Part shown: piece by piece, positions 51,243 to 59,454 of the stretch | Position numbering within the stretch: the first letter of the stretch is position 1 | Layout of the letters: the number at the start of each line of letters is the position of its first letter | Assembly (NCBI GenBank): GCA_001465025.1 | Contig: LNDO01000091.1 | Span: 34,771-98,770 of the forward strand | Origin: Pseudomonas sp. Ga0074129 | Lineage (GTDB): Bacteria > Pseudomonadota > Gammaproteobacteria > Pseudomonadales > Pseudomonadaceae | Direction of reading: 5' to 3' | DNA: 64,000 nt | Notes under the pieces: model-generated | Database searches by the model: none | What the model was told of the DNA's origin: nothing | Seen by the model: the letters and a program-made list of their open reading frames with translations, nothing else | Made by a program: the position numbers and the translations under genes

Positions 51243-51731
51243 TTAAGCCGACTCTTCGCGGTACACAGCCATGCCGCGCGCCTGATAGTTAGCCAGCGCG
51301 CTGGGGTGATCGAGGCTGCAGGTGTGCACCCACACGCGCGTGGTACCCGGCCAGGCCCAGGCGGATTGCAGCGCGTGAGTCAGCAGCGGGCCACCAAAGC
51401 CCTGACCGAAAAACGCCTCAGCCAGGCCGAAATAGAGAATCTCCACCGCGCCATCCGCATCACGCAGCAACTCGTAATAACCGACGATGGCGCCTTGGTG
51501 ATAAGCCACCCAAGTGCGGTGATGGGGCTGCTCGATCAACTCGCGCCACTGCGCGTCGGTCCAGCTGAGTTTGTCGGTCCACTGCCAGGGCTCGCCGACC
51601 AACTGATAGAGAAAACGGTTGAGCTGGAATTGCTTGTGCTGGCATTCGACCACGCTCAGCTCGACCGGCAGCGGCTTGGCGCGCAACTGCTCGGGGTGCT
51701 GCATGGCCAGGTAATAGGTGATGGTGCTCAT
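51243..51731 (-). CDS. GNAT family N-acetyltransferase
   Basis: A 162-residue acetyltransferase. It has AYHQGAIVGYYELLRDADGAVEILYFGLAEAFFGQGFGGPLLTHALQSAW, with GQGFGG as the acetyl-CoA loop, and ends VWVHTCSLDHPSALANYQARGMAVYRE. I chose the ATG at 51731 (AGGA upstream) over a longer frame that reads into a REP element. The length is normal. Acceptor unknown. It is convergent with the SBP-like gene, four bases apart. Confidence 0.85.
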   Translation of the reverse strand: MSTITYYLAMQHPEQLRAKPLPVELSVVECQHKQFQLNRFLYQLVGEPWQWTDKLSWTDAQWRELIEQPHHRTWVAYHQGAIVGYYELLRDADGAVEILYFGLAEAFFGQGFGGPLLTHALQSAWAWPGTTRVWVHTCSLDHPSALANYQARGMAVYREESA

Positions 51732-51762
51732 CGGCTTCCTGCTTGTTGGAGTGCCCGCAGAT

Positions 51763-51842
51763 TGTAGGAGCCAGCTTGCTGGCGATGCTTTAGCTCTGCA
51801 AGGATCATCGGAGTGCCGAACCACTGCAAGCTGGCTCCTACA
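51763..51842. repeat. REP-like palindrome, GTAGGAGCC type
   Basis: TGTAGGAGCCAGCTTGC (51763-51779) pairs perfectly with GCAAGCTGGCTCCTACA (51826-51842). It occupies the gap upstream of the GNAT gene. Confidence 0.8.
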
Positions 51843-51903
51843 GAGTGCTATCGAAACGGTTCAGTTGGGCTTCGCTGCGCTCAACACCAACCTACATATG
51901 AAC

Positions 51904-51940
51904 AAAACCCCCACCGGCTAAGCCAAATGGGGGTTCTCCT
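51904..51940 (-). terminator. Terminator of the TAXI-TRAP operon
   Basis: AACCCCCA (51906-51913) pairs with TGGGGGTT (51928-51935), with an inner GGCT/AGCC stem. Reading the minus strand, TGGGGGTTTTG follows the stem, so it ends leftward transcription 40 bp after the DUF1850 gene. The plus strand also has a CTCCTCTTTT tail. Confidence 0.7.
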
Positions 51941-51981
51941 CTTTTACGCCAGGGCTTGTGGCCTTGGGAGCAGACGATGCC

Positions 51982-52404
51982 TTAAGCGCCATCCGGGCCT
52001 GCCGCCGCAGCGGCCGGGGAGCGTTGCTCACAGCTCCAGAGTTCCAACGCTGGCTGGGTCGCTTGTGGCGGGCCGAGCCATTCACTCATCGAGTGGCAAC
52101 GCTGGTTGAAACACAGTTGATAATCCCCTGCCTCGGGGGTTCGCCCCAAACGCAGTGGTTGCAAGGGTGGTAGCTGACGCTGGTAATGCCAGCTGCCCTC
52201 GCGCAGTTCGGCGCCGTCTGGAATTTCCATACCGGCACCGGAACCCTTGACCCGCGCTTCGCCGAGGAGCAACCCCTCAGGCGTCACACGGTAATCCTCT
52301 TCCCAACGAACCTTCTCAATGGTGTGCGTCCAGGCCAGGGTAAAGCTGGGCGTGGGCACTTCTGCCCATACCGCCCCTGCCAGGCCCAGACACAGGCCAA
52401 TCAC
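51982..52404 (-). CDS. DUF1850 protein associated with TRAP transporter
   Basis: A 140-residue secreted protein of the DUF1850 family. It starts with GTG at 52404, overlapping the stop of the TRAP permease gene (GTGA), followed by a signal sequence (VIGLCLGLAGAVWA). The conserved part is FTLAWTHTIEKVRWEEDYRVTPEGLLLGEARVKGSGAGMEIPDGAELR, which is characteristic. DUF1850 proteins often follow TAXI-TRAP permease genes, probably as an accessory. The end (WLGPPQATQPALELWSCEQRSPAAAAAGPDGA) is low-complexity. Confidence 0.82.
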   Translation of the reverse strand: MIGLCLGLAGAVWAEVPTPSFTLAWTHTIEKVRWEEDYRVTPEGLLLGEARVKGSGAGMEIPDGAELREGSWHYQRQLPPLQPLRLGRTPEAGDYQLCFNQRCHSMSEWLGPPQATQPALELWSCEQRSPAAAAAGPDGA

Positions 52405-54428
52405 GCCGTAGCCACCTGAGCATGACGGGCACGCCAAAAGTGCTGGCCGATAAACAACGCCGCAAGGGCGAAGCCGATCTCGTCACTCATGGGCGTGGCC
52501 ATAATCAGACTGACACCCGCGCCGAAGGCCAGCGCGCGCTCCCACCAGCTCAATTTAGCCTGCAGGTAGCCGGTAAACGCCGCACCCCAAATGCCAATAG
52601 CCAGCAGCGCCTTGGCTACCACATACAGGGTTGCCAGCAGGCTATCGCCCTGCAACATCAGCGCCGGTTCGTATACCGCCATAAAGGGCACCACGAACCC
52701 GGCCACGGCGATACGCACAGCCCACAGGCTGATCTTCAGCCCGCTCTCCTTGGCAATCGGCGCGGCGGCGAAGCAGGCCAGCGCCACTGGCGGCGTGAGG
52801 TCGGCCATGATGCCGAAATAGAACACGAACATATGCGAGACGATCAGCGGCACGCCCAGCTCCAGCAACGCCGGCGCGGCAATCGAGCTGGTGATGATGT
52901 AGTTGGGGATGGTCGGGATGCCCATGCCCAGCACCAGGCAGGTGAGCATGGTCAGCACCAGCGAGAGGAACAGGTTGTCCTGGCCGATGGCGAGGATATA
53001 ACCGGCGAAGGTGGAAGCCACCCCGGTCAGCGAGACCACACCGATAATCACCCCTACCAACGCACAGGCAATGCCCACCGGCACCGCATGCCGTGCACCT
53101 TCCACCAGCGCGTGCAGGCAGATCAACAGGGTGTCGCGCCCGCCTTTGATAAACCAGCACACCGCCACCAACAGCGCGACGACGCCAAACACCACGCCGA
53201 TGCCGAGCTGGAAGAAGCCGGCGCAGAGCACGCCCAAGGCGATCCAGAAAGCAAAGCGCATGACCTTGGACGACACCCGCAGAACGATCGCCGAGCCGAG
53301 AATCACAATGGCAGTCAGCGCCAGACCGACCATGCCGGAGAACAGCGGCGTACGCCCGGAGAACAGCAGATAAACCAAAATGAACAGCGGAATCAGCAAG
53401 TACCAGCGCTGCTTAACCGCCGCCCAGGGGTTCGGGCATTCCTCCTTCGGCAGGCCGCGCAGGTTGGCACGCTTGGCCTCCAGGTGAACCATCCAGAACA
53501 CCGAGCCGAAGTACAGCAACGCCGGAATCAACGCGGCCTTGGCCACCTCGAAGAACGGCACGTTGATGGTCTCAGCCATGATAAAGGCCACGGCACCCAT
53601 GATCGGCGGCATGATCTGGCTGCCCATCGACGCAGTGGCTTCAACGCCGCCAGCAAACGCTGGCTTGTAGCCGAAGCGCTTCATCAGCGGGATGGTGAAC
53701 TGGCCGGTGGTGACCACGTTGGCCACGCCAGAACCGGTGATGGTGCCCATCAGTGCCGACGACACCACCGACACCTTGGCCGGGCCGCCGAGTTTGTGGC
53801 CGAACAGGCCCATGGCGAAATCGGTGAACAGCTTGATCATCCCGGCCTGCTCGAGGAACGCGCCGAACAGGATAAACAGGAAGATGTAGGTGGCCGATAC
53901 GTAGGTCGGCGTGCCGTACAGCCCTTCGGTGCCGAAAGCCAACTGGTTGACGATCTGGTCGATGGCGTAGCCACGGTGCATCAGGTCGCCCGGCAGGTAC
54001 TGGCCGAACAGGCCGTAGGCCAAAAACAGTGCACAGATGATCGGCAAAGCAATGCCCATCACCCGCCGCGCAGCTTCGAACACCAGCACGATCAGCACCA
54101 GGCCAACCACCATGTCGCTCTGGGTCAGGTCACCGGAACGCTGGATCAAATCCGCTTCGAAGTACCACTGGTAAAACGCCGTGGCCATACCGGCCAGGCC
54201 CAACAGCCAGGCCATCGGCTGCCAGGGCTGCTCTTTGCCACGGGCGGGAAAACAGAGAAACACCACCAACAGCAGAAAGCCCACATGCACGGCACGCAGA
54301 ATCTGGCTGGATACCGGGTGGAACGCCGCGGTGATGATCTGGAAAACGGAAAACAACAGCGCCACATAAAACAGCGCTTTCGGCCAATCGCTCGGACTGC
54401 CGGCGAGGCCTTGGTTTTGCTCACTCAT
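52401..54428 (-). CDS. TRAP transporter fused permease (4TM/12TM DctQ-DctM)
   Basis: A 675-residue TRAP permease with the small and large subunits fused. It has about 16-18 membrane helices. Features include an N-terminal DctQ-like part (~20-140), DctM core segments AFLEQAGMIKLFTDFAMGLFGHKLGGPAKVSVVSSALMGTITGSGVANVVTTGQFTIPLMKRFGYKPAFAGGVEATASMGSQIMPPIMGAVAFIMAE, and GMGIPTIPNYIITSSIAAPALLELGVP. This matches TAXI-type permeases (TIGR02123-like 4TM/12TM). AGGGTGTGACC precedes the ATG at 54428. It imports an organic anion with the receptor at 54584. Confidence 0.9.
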   Translation of the reverse strand: MSEQNQGLAGSPSDWPKALFYVALLFSVFQIITAAFHPVSSQILRAVHVGFLLLVVFLCFPARGKEQPWQPMAWLLGLAGMATAFYQWYFEADLIQRSGDLTQSDMVVGLVLIVLVFEAARRVMGIALPIICALFLAYGLFGQYLPGDLMHRGYAIDQIVNQLAFGTEGLYGTPTYVSATYIFLFILFGAFLEQAGMIKLFTDFAMGLFGHKLGGPAKVSVVSSALMGTITGSGVANVVTTGQFTIPLMKRFGYKPAFAGGVEATASMGSQIMPPIMGAVAFIMAETINVPFFEVAKAALIPALLYFGSVFWMVHLEAKRANLRGLPKEECPNPWAAVKQRWYLLIPLFILVYLLFSGRTPLFSGMVGLALTAIVILGSAIVLRVSSKVMRFAFWIALGVLCAGFFQLGIGVVFGVVALLVAVCWFIKGGRDTLLICLHALVEGARHAVPVGIACALVGVIIGVVSLTGVASTFAGYILAIGQDNLFLSLVLTMLTCLVLGMGIPTIPNYIITSSIAAPALLELGVPLIVSHMFVFYFGIMADLTPPVALACFAAAPIAKESGLKISLWAVRIAVAGFVVPFMAVYEPALMLQGDSLLATLYVVAKALLAIGIWGAAFTGYLQAKLSWWERALAFGAGVSLIMATPMSDEIGFALAALFIGQHFWRARHAQVATA

Positions 54429-54532
54429 GAAGGTCACACCCTCGTTACAACATCGATGGCACAAGAGTCGCCAACAAAACCTGCCGTGTTCTGCACGCCG
54501 GTTTTATTCGCAGCTCTAGCTCGTGTCCGGAG

Positions 54533-54560
54533 AGGTTGGCGCTGCGCACAGCGCCAACCT
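54533..54560 (-). terminator. Hairpin between TAXI receptor and permease genes
   Basis: A perfect 12-bp stem (AGGTTGGCGCTG / CAGCGCCAACCT) around a four-base loop, 24 bp after the receptor stop and in the 155-bp gap before the permease. It can stabilise the receptor mRNA or partly end transcription, as is common between abundant receptor and rare permease genes. Confidence 0.6.
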
Positions 54561-54583
54561 ACACCTGAAACCCTTCAGCAGCC

Positions 54584-55537
54584 TTACAGCGCGCCGGCTT
54601 CTTTGTAAAAGCGCTCAGCACCCGGATGCAGCGGGATCGGCAGGTCTTTGGCAGCGCCTGCCAGCTTGATGTCCTTGGCCGCCGAGTGGGCGTTGCCCAG
54701 GCGCTCAAGGTTGTCGAACATCAGTTTGGTCATCTGATAGGCCACTTCATCGGACACGCCGTCATGGCTGACCAGGATGTTGTTGATGGCCACGGTTGGT
54801 ACTTCGCTGTCCTGGCCGTCGTAGGTGCCGGCCGGAATCAAGGCCGCCTGATACGCCGCGTTGTCGATCTTCGCGGTGATGTCCGCCGGGATCGCGACGA
54901 AGGTGATCGGCAGGGTCGCGGCCAAGTCGCGAATCGCCGCCATGCCCAGGCCCGAGGACTGCAGGGTGGCATCCAGCTGACGGTTCTTGATCAGCTCAAC
55001 CGACTCGGCGTAAGGCAGAAACTCCACTTTGCCCATGTCTTCATAGCTCAGGCCGGCGGCCTTGAAGATGGCGCGGGCGTTCAGCTCGGTACCGGACTTC
55101 GGCGCGCCTACGGAGATGCGCTTGCCTTTCAGATCCGCCAGGGTGGTGATGCCGGACTCCTTGCTGGCAACGATCTGGATGTAGTTCGGGTAGGTACCGG
55201 CAATCGCCCGCAGTTTTTTCAGCGGCGCTTTGAAGCCGGCGTCTTCCACGCCATTCCAGGCATCGGTGACCGAATCACCCAAGGCAAAGGCCAACTCGCC
55301 GCGACCGGCTTCGAGCAGGTTGAGGTTTTCCACCGAGGCCTTGGTGGCTTGCACCGACGTTTTGGCGCCGTCGATGCCGCTGCCGTAGAGCTGCGACAGA
55401 GCCACGCCGATGGGGTAATACACACCGCTGGTGCCACCGGTCAGCACGTTGATAAAGGTCGGCGCGGCAAGTACCGCAGTGCTCGCGGTCAGGGCGGCAG
55501 CTGCCGCAAACAGGCTGAAACGTTTGGTCATTCGCAT
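54584..55537 (-). CDS. TAXI-family TRAP solute receptor
   Basis: A 317-residue receptor. The signal peptide is MRMTKRFSLFAAAAALTASTAVLA. The mature part begins PTFINVLTGGTSGVYYPIGVALSQLYG, the TAXI hallmark (GGTSGxYYPxG), and continues LAFALGDSVTDAWNG and LKGKRISVGAPKSGTELNARAIFKAAGL. GGAG lies eight bases before the ATG at 55537. It precedes the permease and DUF1850 genes and is driven by the sigma-54-like promoter at 55784. TAXI receptors have been linked to glutamate, succinate and other anions, so the cargo here is open. Confidence 0.9.
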   Translation of the reverse strand: MRMTKRFSLFAAAAALTASTAVLAAPTFINVLTGGTSGVYYPIGVALSQLYGSGIDGAKTSVQATKASVENLNLLEAGRGELAFALGDSVTDAWNGVEDAGFKAPLKKLRAIAGTYPNYIQIVASKESGITTLADLKGKRISVGAPKSGTELNARAIFKAAGLSYEDMGKVEFLPYAESVELIKNRQLDATLQSSGLGMAAIRDLAATLPITFVAIPADITAKIDNAAYQAALIPAGTYDGQDSEVPTVAINNILVSHDGVSDEVAYQMTKLMFDNLERLGNAHSAAKDIKLAGAAKDLPIPLHPGAERFYKEAGAL

Positions 55538-55783
55538 GGAAGAAACTCCGTCGTTGTTATGGCTTTATGCAAAGGTTGACGCCGCGCAGTGCGCCGACAT
55601 GGCGCGGTACGCATGGCTAACGAGCAAGCAGAAAGGAGCCGAAGCTCACGCACGGGCAAGCGGTGCGTACAAGAGAGGGACTGCGCGACAAACGCGCGGA
55701 TGGGGCTGGGCAGTGCATGGGGTTCACCTCTTGTCTTTCTTATAGGCTGCCGGGCAATCGAGTGCCTGGCTGACAAGGGCTAT

Positions 55784-55799
55784 AGCAGGTGCCGTGCCA
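55784..55799 (-). promoter_or_regulatory. Sigma-54 (-24/-12) promoter of the TAXI-TRAP operon
   Basis: On the minus strand TGGCACGGCACCTGCT matches TGGCACG-N4-TTGCW at every fixed position except one (C for the first T). It points at the TAXI receptor gene, with a 5' leader of about 235 bases. Two matching enhancer sites lie upstream (55866 and 55898), and an NtrC-class activator gene is next to it, so the three parts fit together. Confidence 0.8.
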
Positions 55800-55865
55800 G
55801 CGATAGAAAAGCCCGTGCTAGAGCCTTTACGCTGAGGGTGATGAACCACCTGCAGGGTTGAACCA

Positions 55866-55877
55866 GCGGAAATCCGC
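55866..55877. promoter_or_regulatory. Enhancer site 1 for the DctD-like activator
   Basis: GCGGAAATCCGC, part of a perfect AGCGGAAATCCGCT inverted repeat. The core GCGGAAATCCGC resembles known DctD-type sites. It is about 70 bp upstream of the -24 element. Confidence 0.65.
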
Positions 55878-55897
55878 TGCTGGAAAAACCTGGATAA

Positions 55898-55909
55898 GCG
55901 AAATTCCGC
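55898..55909. promoter_or_regulatory. Enhancer site 2 for the DctD-like activator
   Basis: GCGAAATTCCGC, matching site 1 at 10 of 12 positions. It starts 32 bp from the start of site 1, about three helical turns, as expected for two dimers of an NtrC-family activator lined up on one DNA face. Confidence 0.6.
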
Positions 55910-55922
55910 CTATAGAAACAGC

Positions 55923-55990
55923 GTAGCCCGGATGCAATCCGGGACAAAGGCACCGGCCATAACGACGTTCCCGGATTACATCCGGGCTAC
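55923..55990. repeat. REP-like palindrome, GTAGCCCGGATGC type
   Basis: Second copy of the element at 23460: GTAGCCCGGATGCAATCCGG in the left arm and the near reverse complement at the right, with one substitution. It lies just downstream of the activator gene. Confidence 0.8.
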
Positions 55991-55995
55991 GGGCA

Positions 55996-57348
55996 TCACT
56001 CTTCGTCGCTGCTGCCGGCTGGCCGATAGCGGCTGCGTAGCAGGCCGTGGCGCTGCATCTTTTCGTTGAGGGTGCGGCGGGGCAGTTGCAGCAGCGCCAT
56101 CACCTCAGTGATGTTGCCCTGACAATGCTGCAAGGCACGGTGCAGGCACTGCGCTTCGAAGGCTTCCATCTGCTCCGCCAGCGATTGCACGGGCAACCCC
56201 TCGCCAGGCTGCATGTCGCCACTCAAGCCCAAGGCATGGCGTTCAGCAGCGTTAATCAGCTCACGCACGTTGCCCGGCCAGTCGTGCCCCAGCAGTTGAG
56301 TCAACTGCGTCGGCGTCAGCGCTGGCATCTCACGTGCGTGGCGTTGCGCCGCCTGCTGGGCGAAGTGTTCAAACAGCAAGGCAATGTCTTCGCGGCGTTC
56401 GCGCAGCGGCGGAATGCGTAACGTGGCGACATTCAGCCGGTAGTACAGATCTTCACGGAAACGCCCAGCCTTGACCTCATCGAGCAGGTCCGGCTTGACC
56501 GCGCTGATCACCCGCAGATCGACCTGAATGCTGCGGTTGGAACCGAGCCGCTCCAGGGTTTTCTCCTGCAGCACGCGCAGCAGTTTGACCTGCTGGGCCA
56601 ACGGCAGACTCTCCACCTCATCGAGAAACAGCGTGCCGCCGTCGGCGTGTTCGATACGGCCAATGCGTTTGCCCTGTGCACCGGTAAACGCGCCGCTTTC
56701 GTGGCCGAACAACTCGCTCTCAAACAGGTGCTCGGGAATCGCCGCGCAGTTGAGCGCGACAAAGGGCTTGCCGGCGCGGTTGCTGAAATCATGCAGGCAA
56801 CGGGCAACCCGCTCCTTGCCGCTGCCGGTGTCGCCGCGCAGGAGGATATTCACCGAGGTGCCGGCCAGTTCGAGAATCTGTCGGCGCAGGGTTTCCATCG
56901 GTTTGGACACACCCAGCAGCTGCGACTCGATATGGTCCTTGAGAGCGAACTGTTGGCGCAGCTGACGGTTCTCACAGACCAGACGGCGCTTATCCAACGC
57001 ACGGCGCACGCTGTCCAGCACACGTTCGGGGGTAAAGGGCTTTTCGATAAAGTCATACGCGCCCTGGCGCAGCGCCTGCACCGCCATCGGCACATCGCCA
57101 TGCCCGGTAATCAGAATCACCGGCAGGTCGCGGTCACGCTCCAGCACACTGTCGAGCAACTGCAGGCCATCGGTGCCAGGCATGCGCACATCGCTGATGA
57201 GGATGCCGGGGTAATCACGGTCGACCAGCGCCAGCGCCGCCTCGGCCGTGGCACAGCTGAGCACGCTGAAGCCAGACAGCTCCAGCCACTGCTGCAACGC
57301 CTCACGGATGGCGGCTTCATCATCGACGACTATTACGTGCCCGCTCAT
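55996..57348 (-). CDS. Sigma-54-dependent response regulator (DctD/NtrC class)
   Basis: A 450-residue regulator. Residues ~1-120 are the receiver (VVDDEAAIREAL, phospho-Asp in LISDVRMPGTDGLQLL, KPFTPE). Residues ~140-370 are the AAA+ domain (Walker A RGDTGSGKERVAR, sigma-54 contact SGAFTGAQGKR, Walker B GTLFLDEVESLPL, LYYRLNVATLRIPPLRERREDI). A Fis-type HTH closes it (AQHCQGNITEVMALLQLPRRTLNEKMQRHGLL). The intact GAFTGA loop shows it can activate sigma-54 promoters. GGGGAG precedes the ATG. Its partner kinase is upstream at 57531. Confidence 0.92.
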   Translation of the reverse strand: MSGHVIVVDDEAAIREALQQWLELSGFSVLSCATAEAALALVDRDYPGILISDVRMPGTDGLQLLDSVLERDRDLPVILITGHGDVPMAVQALRQGAYDFIEKPFTPERVLDSVRRALDKRRLVCENRQLRQQFALKDHIESQLLGVSKPMETLRRQILELAGTSVNILLRGDTGSGKERVARCLHDFSNRAGKPFVALNCAAIPEHLFESELFGHESGAFTGAQGKRIGRIEHADGGTLFLDEVESLPLAQQVKLLRVLQEKTLERLGSNRSIQVDLRVISAVKPDLLDEVKAGRFREDLYYRLNVATLRIPPLRERREDIALLFEHFAQQAAQRHAREMPALTPTQLTQLLGHDWPGNVRELINAAERHALGLSGDMQPGEGLPVQSLAEQMEAFEAQCLHRALQHCQGNITEVMALLQLPRRTLNEKMQRHGLLRSRYRPAGSSDEE

Positions 57349-57450
57349 GGCATCTCCCCTGCTTTAAATCGGCGGGCAGTGTAGCCCGGAAGGAATCGGG
57401 GAAAACAATACGCCTGTGGCGATCACCCTCTGAAGACAGCACACAGCCTA

Positions 57451-57526
57451 GTGGGAGGTGCTGGGCGGCACTCCGCTTTAGCAGCGACAAAGACATACCT
57501 ACTTCGCGACTAAAACCCCACCCACA
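57451..57526. repeat. Degenerate REP-like palindrome
   Basis: GTGGGAGGTGCTG... and ...AAAACCCCACCCAC form an imperfect inverted repeat in the 182-bp gap between the kinase and regulator genes. It resembles a decayed TGTGGGAGG unit. Confidence 0.5.
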
Positions 57527-57530
57527 TGAG

Positions 57531-59279
57531 TTAAGGCGCGACCGGCAAGCGCAGGGTAAACACCGCGCCCTGCTCGCCATTGGCCGCGTCCAAGCTGCCG
57601 CCCAGCTCGCGGACGATGCCGTAGGACACCGCCAAACCCAAGCCCAATCCAGCACCCACCGGTTTGGTGGTGAAGAACGGTTCAAATACACGGCCGAGTG
57701 CGTCAGTAGCGATTCCGCCACCGCTGTCGGCAATGCTCAGCACCGCGTATTCGCCCTGACGCTCGATGCGGATCTGCAGTTGCCGCGATTCGGCAGACGC
57801 CATGGCATCCAGCGCGTTGTTGAGCAGATTGAGCAGCACTTGCTCCAGGCGAATCGCATCGCCCAGCACCCGCACCTGTGGGTCGATCTCGCTGTGCAAC
57901 TGCACCTGTTCACTGCGCAGGCGCGGGGCCAACAACTGCAGCGCTTGCTCCAGCACATCGCTCAAACGCAGGCGCTCGCTTAGCCCCGCCGGGCTTTTAC
58001 GGGCGAAGGTTTTCAGGTGGCCGGTGAGCCCGGCGATGCGTTGCAGCAGCGCGTCGATACGCTGCAGCCCTTCGCGCACATCGTCTTGCCGACCGCTGTC
58101 GAGCAACAGGCGCAGGCTGCCCAGTTGCATCTGCATGGCGGTCAGCGGCTGGTTGATCTCATGGGCCATGGCGGCCGACATCTGCCCGAGTGCGGCCATC
58201 TTCGCCGCGTGCACCAAGCCTTCCTGCGCTTCGCGCAATTCAGCCGTACGCAACACCACTTCCTGCTCCAGGCGTTCACGAATGCCCGCCTGCAAGCGTT
58301 GCGTCTTGCGCCGCTGGGCCAGGTAGAGCAGCAGGAACGCCAGGGTCATCCACAGCCCGGCGGCGGCCAGGCGGTAGCTGCGCACGCTGTCGAGCAGATT
58401 TTTCGGCTCGTGCAGCAAGTGCAGGGTCCAGTCTTCATCCTGCAAACGCTGCTGCTGCCAGAGGTAATCGCGCGGGCCGTCCGGGCCCTGCACCCAACGC
58501 CACTGACTGTCGCTGTCGATCTGTCGGCGCAAGCTGCTGACCAGCGGTTGCAGGGCTTGTTCGGCGTATTTGCGCTCGTTGACCAACTCGGCACGCTGGC
58601 TTTCGCTCAAGGGCCTCAGGGCCAGAAAGCGCCACGCCGGGCGGTTGCTGAGAATCACCACCGAATGACTGTCCGCCACCAAAAATACGCCGGATTGCCC
58701 GGCCCATTCGCGCTGTAGCTCTTCCAGCTCCAGCTTGACCACCAGCACGCCCAGCACCACGCCGTTGTCGTCGCGCACGGCATGGGAGAGGAAATAACCG
58801 GGGATGCCGGTGGTCACGCCTACCGCAAAATAACGCCCCGATGACTGACGTACGGCATCCTGAAAATACGGGCGGAAGGCGTAGTTGTTGCCGACAAAAC
58901 TGCTCCAGTCGCGCCAGTTACTCGCCACCAGGGTTTCGCCCTGAGCATCCAGCAGGTACAGCACATTGGACCCCGCCGCCGTGTTGAGTTGCTCCAACCG
59001 CAGGTTGAGCTGACGCCGTAACAGATGATCATCCGGCGTGCTCAACAACGCACGGATATCGCTGTCCAGCGCCAGCACCTCGGGCACCGAGCGAAAGCGC
59101 TCAACCAGGGTGTGGATCGATTGTGCATACAGCTGCAACTGCCCCCGCGCCTCGACACTGCGATCCTGCCAGGCACGCTGCTCGGCGTAACGCCCGGCCA
59201 GCCAGGTGCTCGCCAGCAACCCGAGCAGGATCAGCAGGACGATCAGGGTGACCTGACAGCGACGCTGGGCATCGTTCAT
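57531..59279 (-). CDS. Sensor histidine kinase (DctB type)
   Basis: A 582-residue membrane kinase. Helices lie at ~10-30 (VTLIVLLILLGLLASTWLAG) and ~295-315 (AAAGLWMTLAFLLLYLA). Between them is a periplasmic double-Cache (PhoQ/DctB/CitA-like) domain with NNYAFRPYFQDAVRQSSGRYFAVGVTTGIPGYFLSHAV, resembling the DctB ligand region. A coiled coil leads to the H-box MAHEINQPLTAMQMQLGSL, the N-box LEQVLLNLLNNALDAM, G1 DSGGGI and G2 GAGLGLGLAVSYGIV. Its ligand is expected to be an organic acid carried by the TRAP system. The regulator gene lies downstream. Confidence 0.9.
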   Translation of the reverse strand: MNDAQRRCQVTLIVLLILLGLLASTWLAGRYAEQRAWQDRSVEARGQLQLYAQSIHTLVERFRSVPEVLALDSDIRALLSTPDDHLLRRQLNLRLEQLNTAAGSNVLYLLDAQGETLVASNWRDWSSFVGNNYAFRPYFQDAVRQSSGRYFAVGVTTGIPGYFLSHAVRDDNGVVLGVLVVKLELEELQREWAGQSGVFLVADSHSVVILSNRPAWRFLALRPLSESQRAELVNERKYAEQALQPLVSSLRRQIDSDSQWRWVQGPDGPRDYLWQQQRLQDEDWTLHLLHEPKNLLDSVRSYRLAAAGLWMTLAFLLLYLAQRRKTQRLQAGIRERLEQEVVLRTAELREAQEGLVHAAKMAALGQMSAAMAHEINQPLTAMQMQLGSLRLLLDSGRQDDVREGLQRIDALLQRIAGLTGHLKTFARKSPAGLSERLRLSDVLEQALQLLAPRLRSEQVQLHSEIDPQVRVLGDAIRLEQVLLNLLNNALDAMASAESRQLQIRIERQGEYAVLSIADSGGGIATDALGRVFEPFFTTKPVGAGLGLGLAVSYGIVRELGGSLDAANGEQGAVFTLRLPVAP

Positions 59280-59454
59280 AAAACGCTATCCCAATCTGAA
59301 AATCCCCATGGTACGTCATGCCGGCGGCTACGCGTGCTGGCCCGGACATTGATTCCGCGCATGGAGATCAGCACGGGATGCACCTAAACTCTTTCGCCTG
59401 GGCTAAAGCCCAACCCCCGATTTCCATCTCCATTTGACGTTAGGGATAGCCATC

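Noticed and set aside
52422-54608. 728-codon open frame on the plus strand opposite the TRAP permease
   Set aside because: It is exactly antisense to a strongly conserved membrane protein, and its translation is His/Gln/Arg-rich, typical of the complement of hydrophobic GC-rich codons. No ribosome site.
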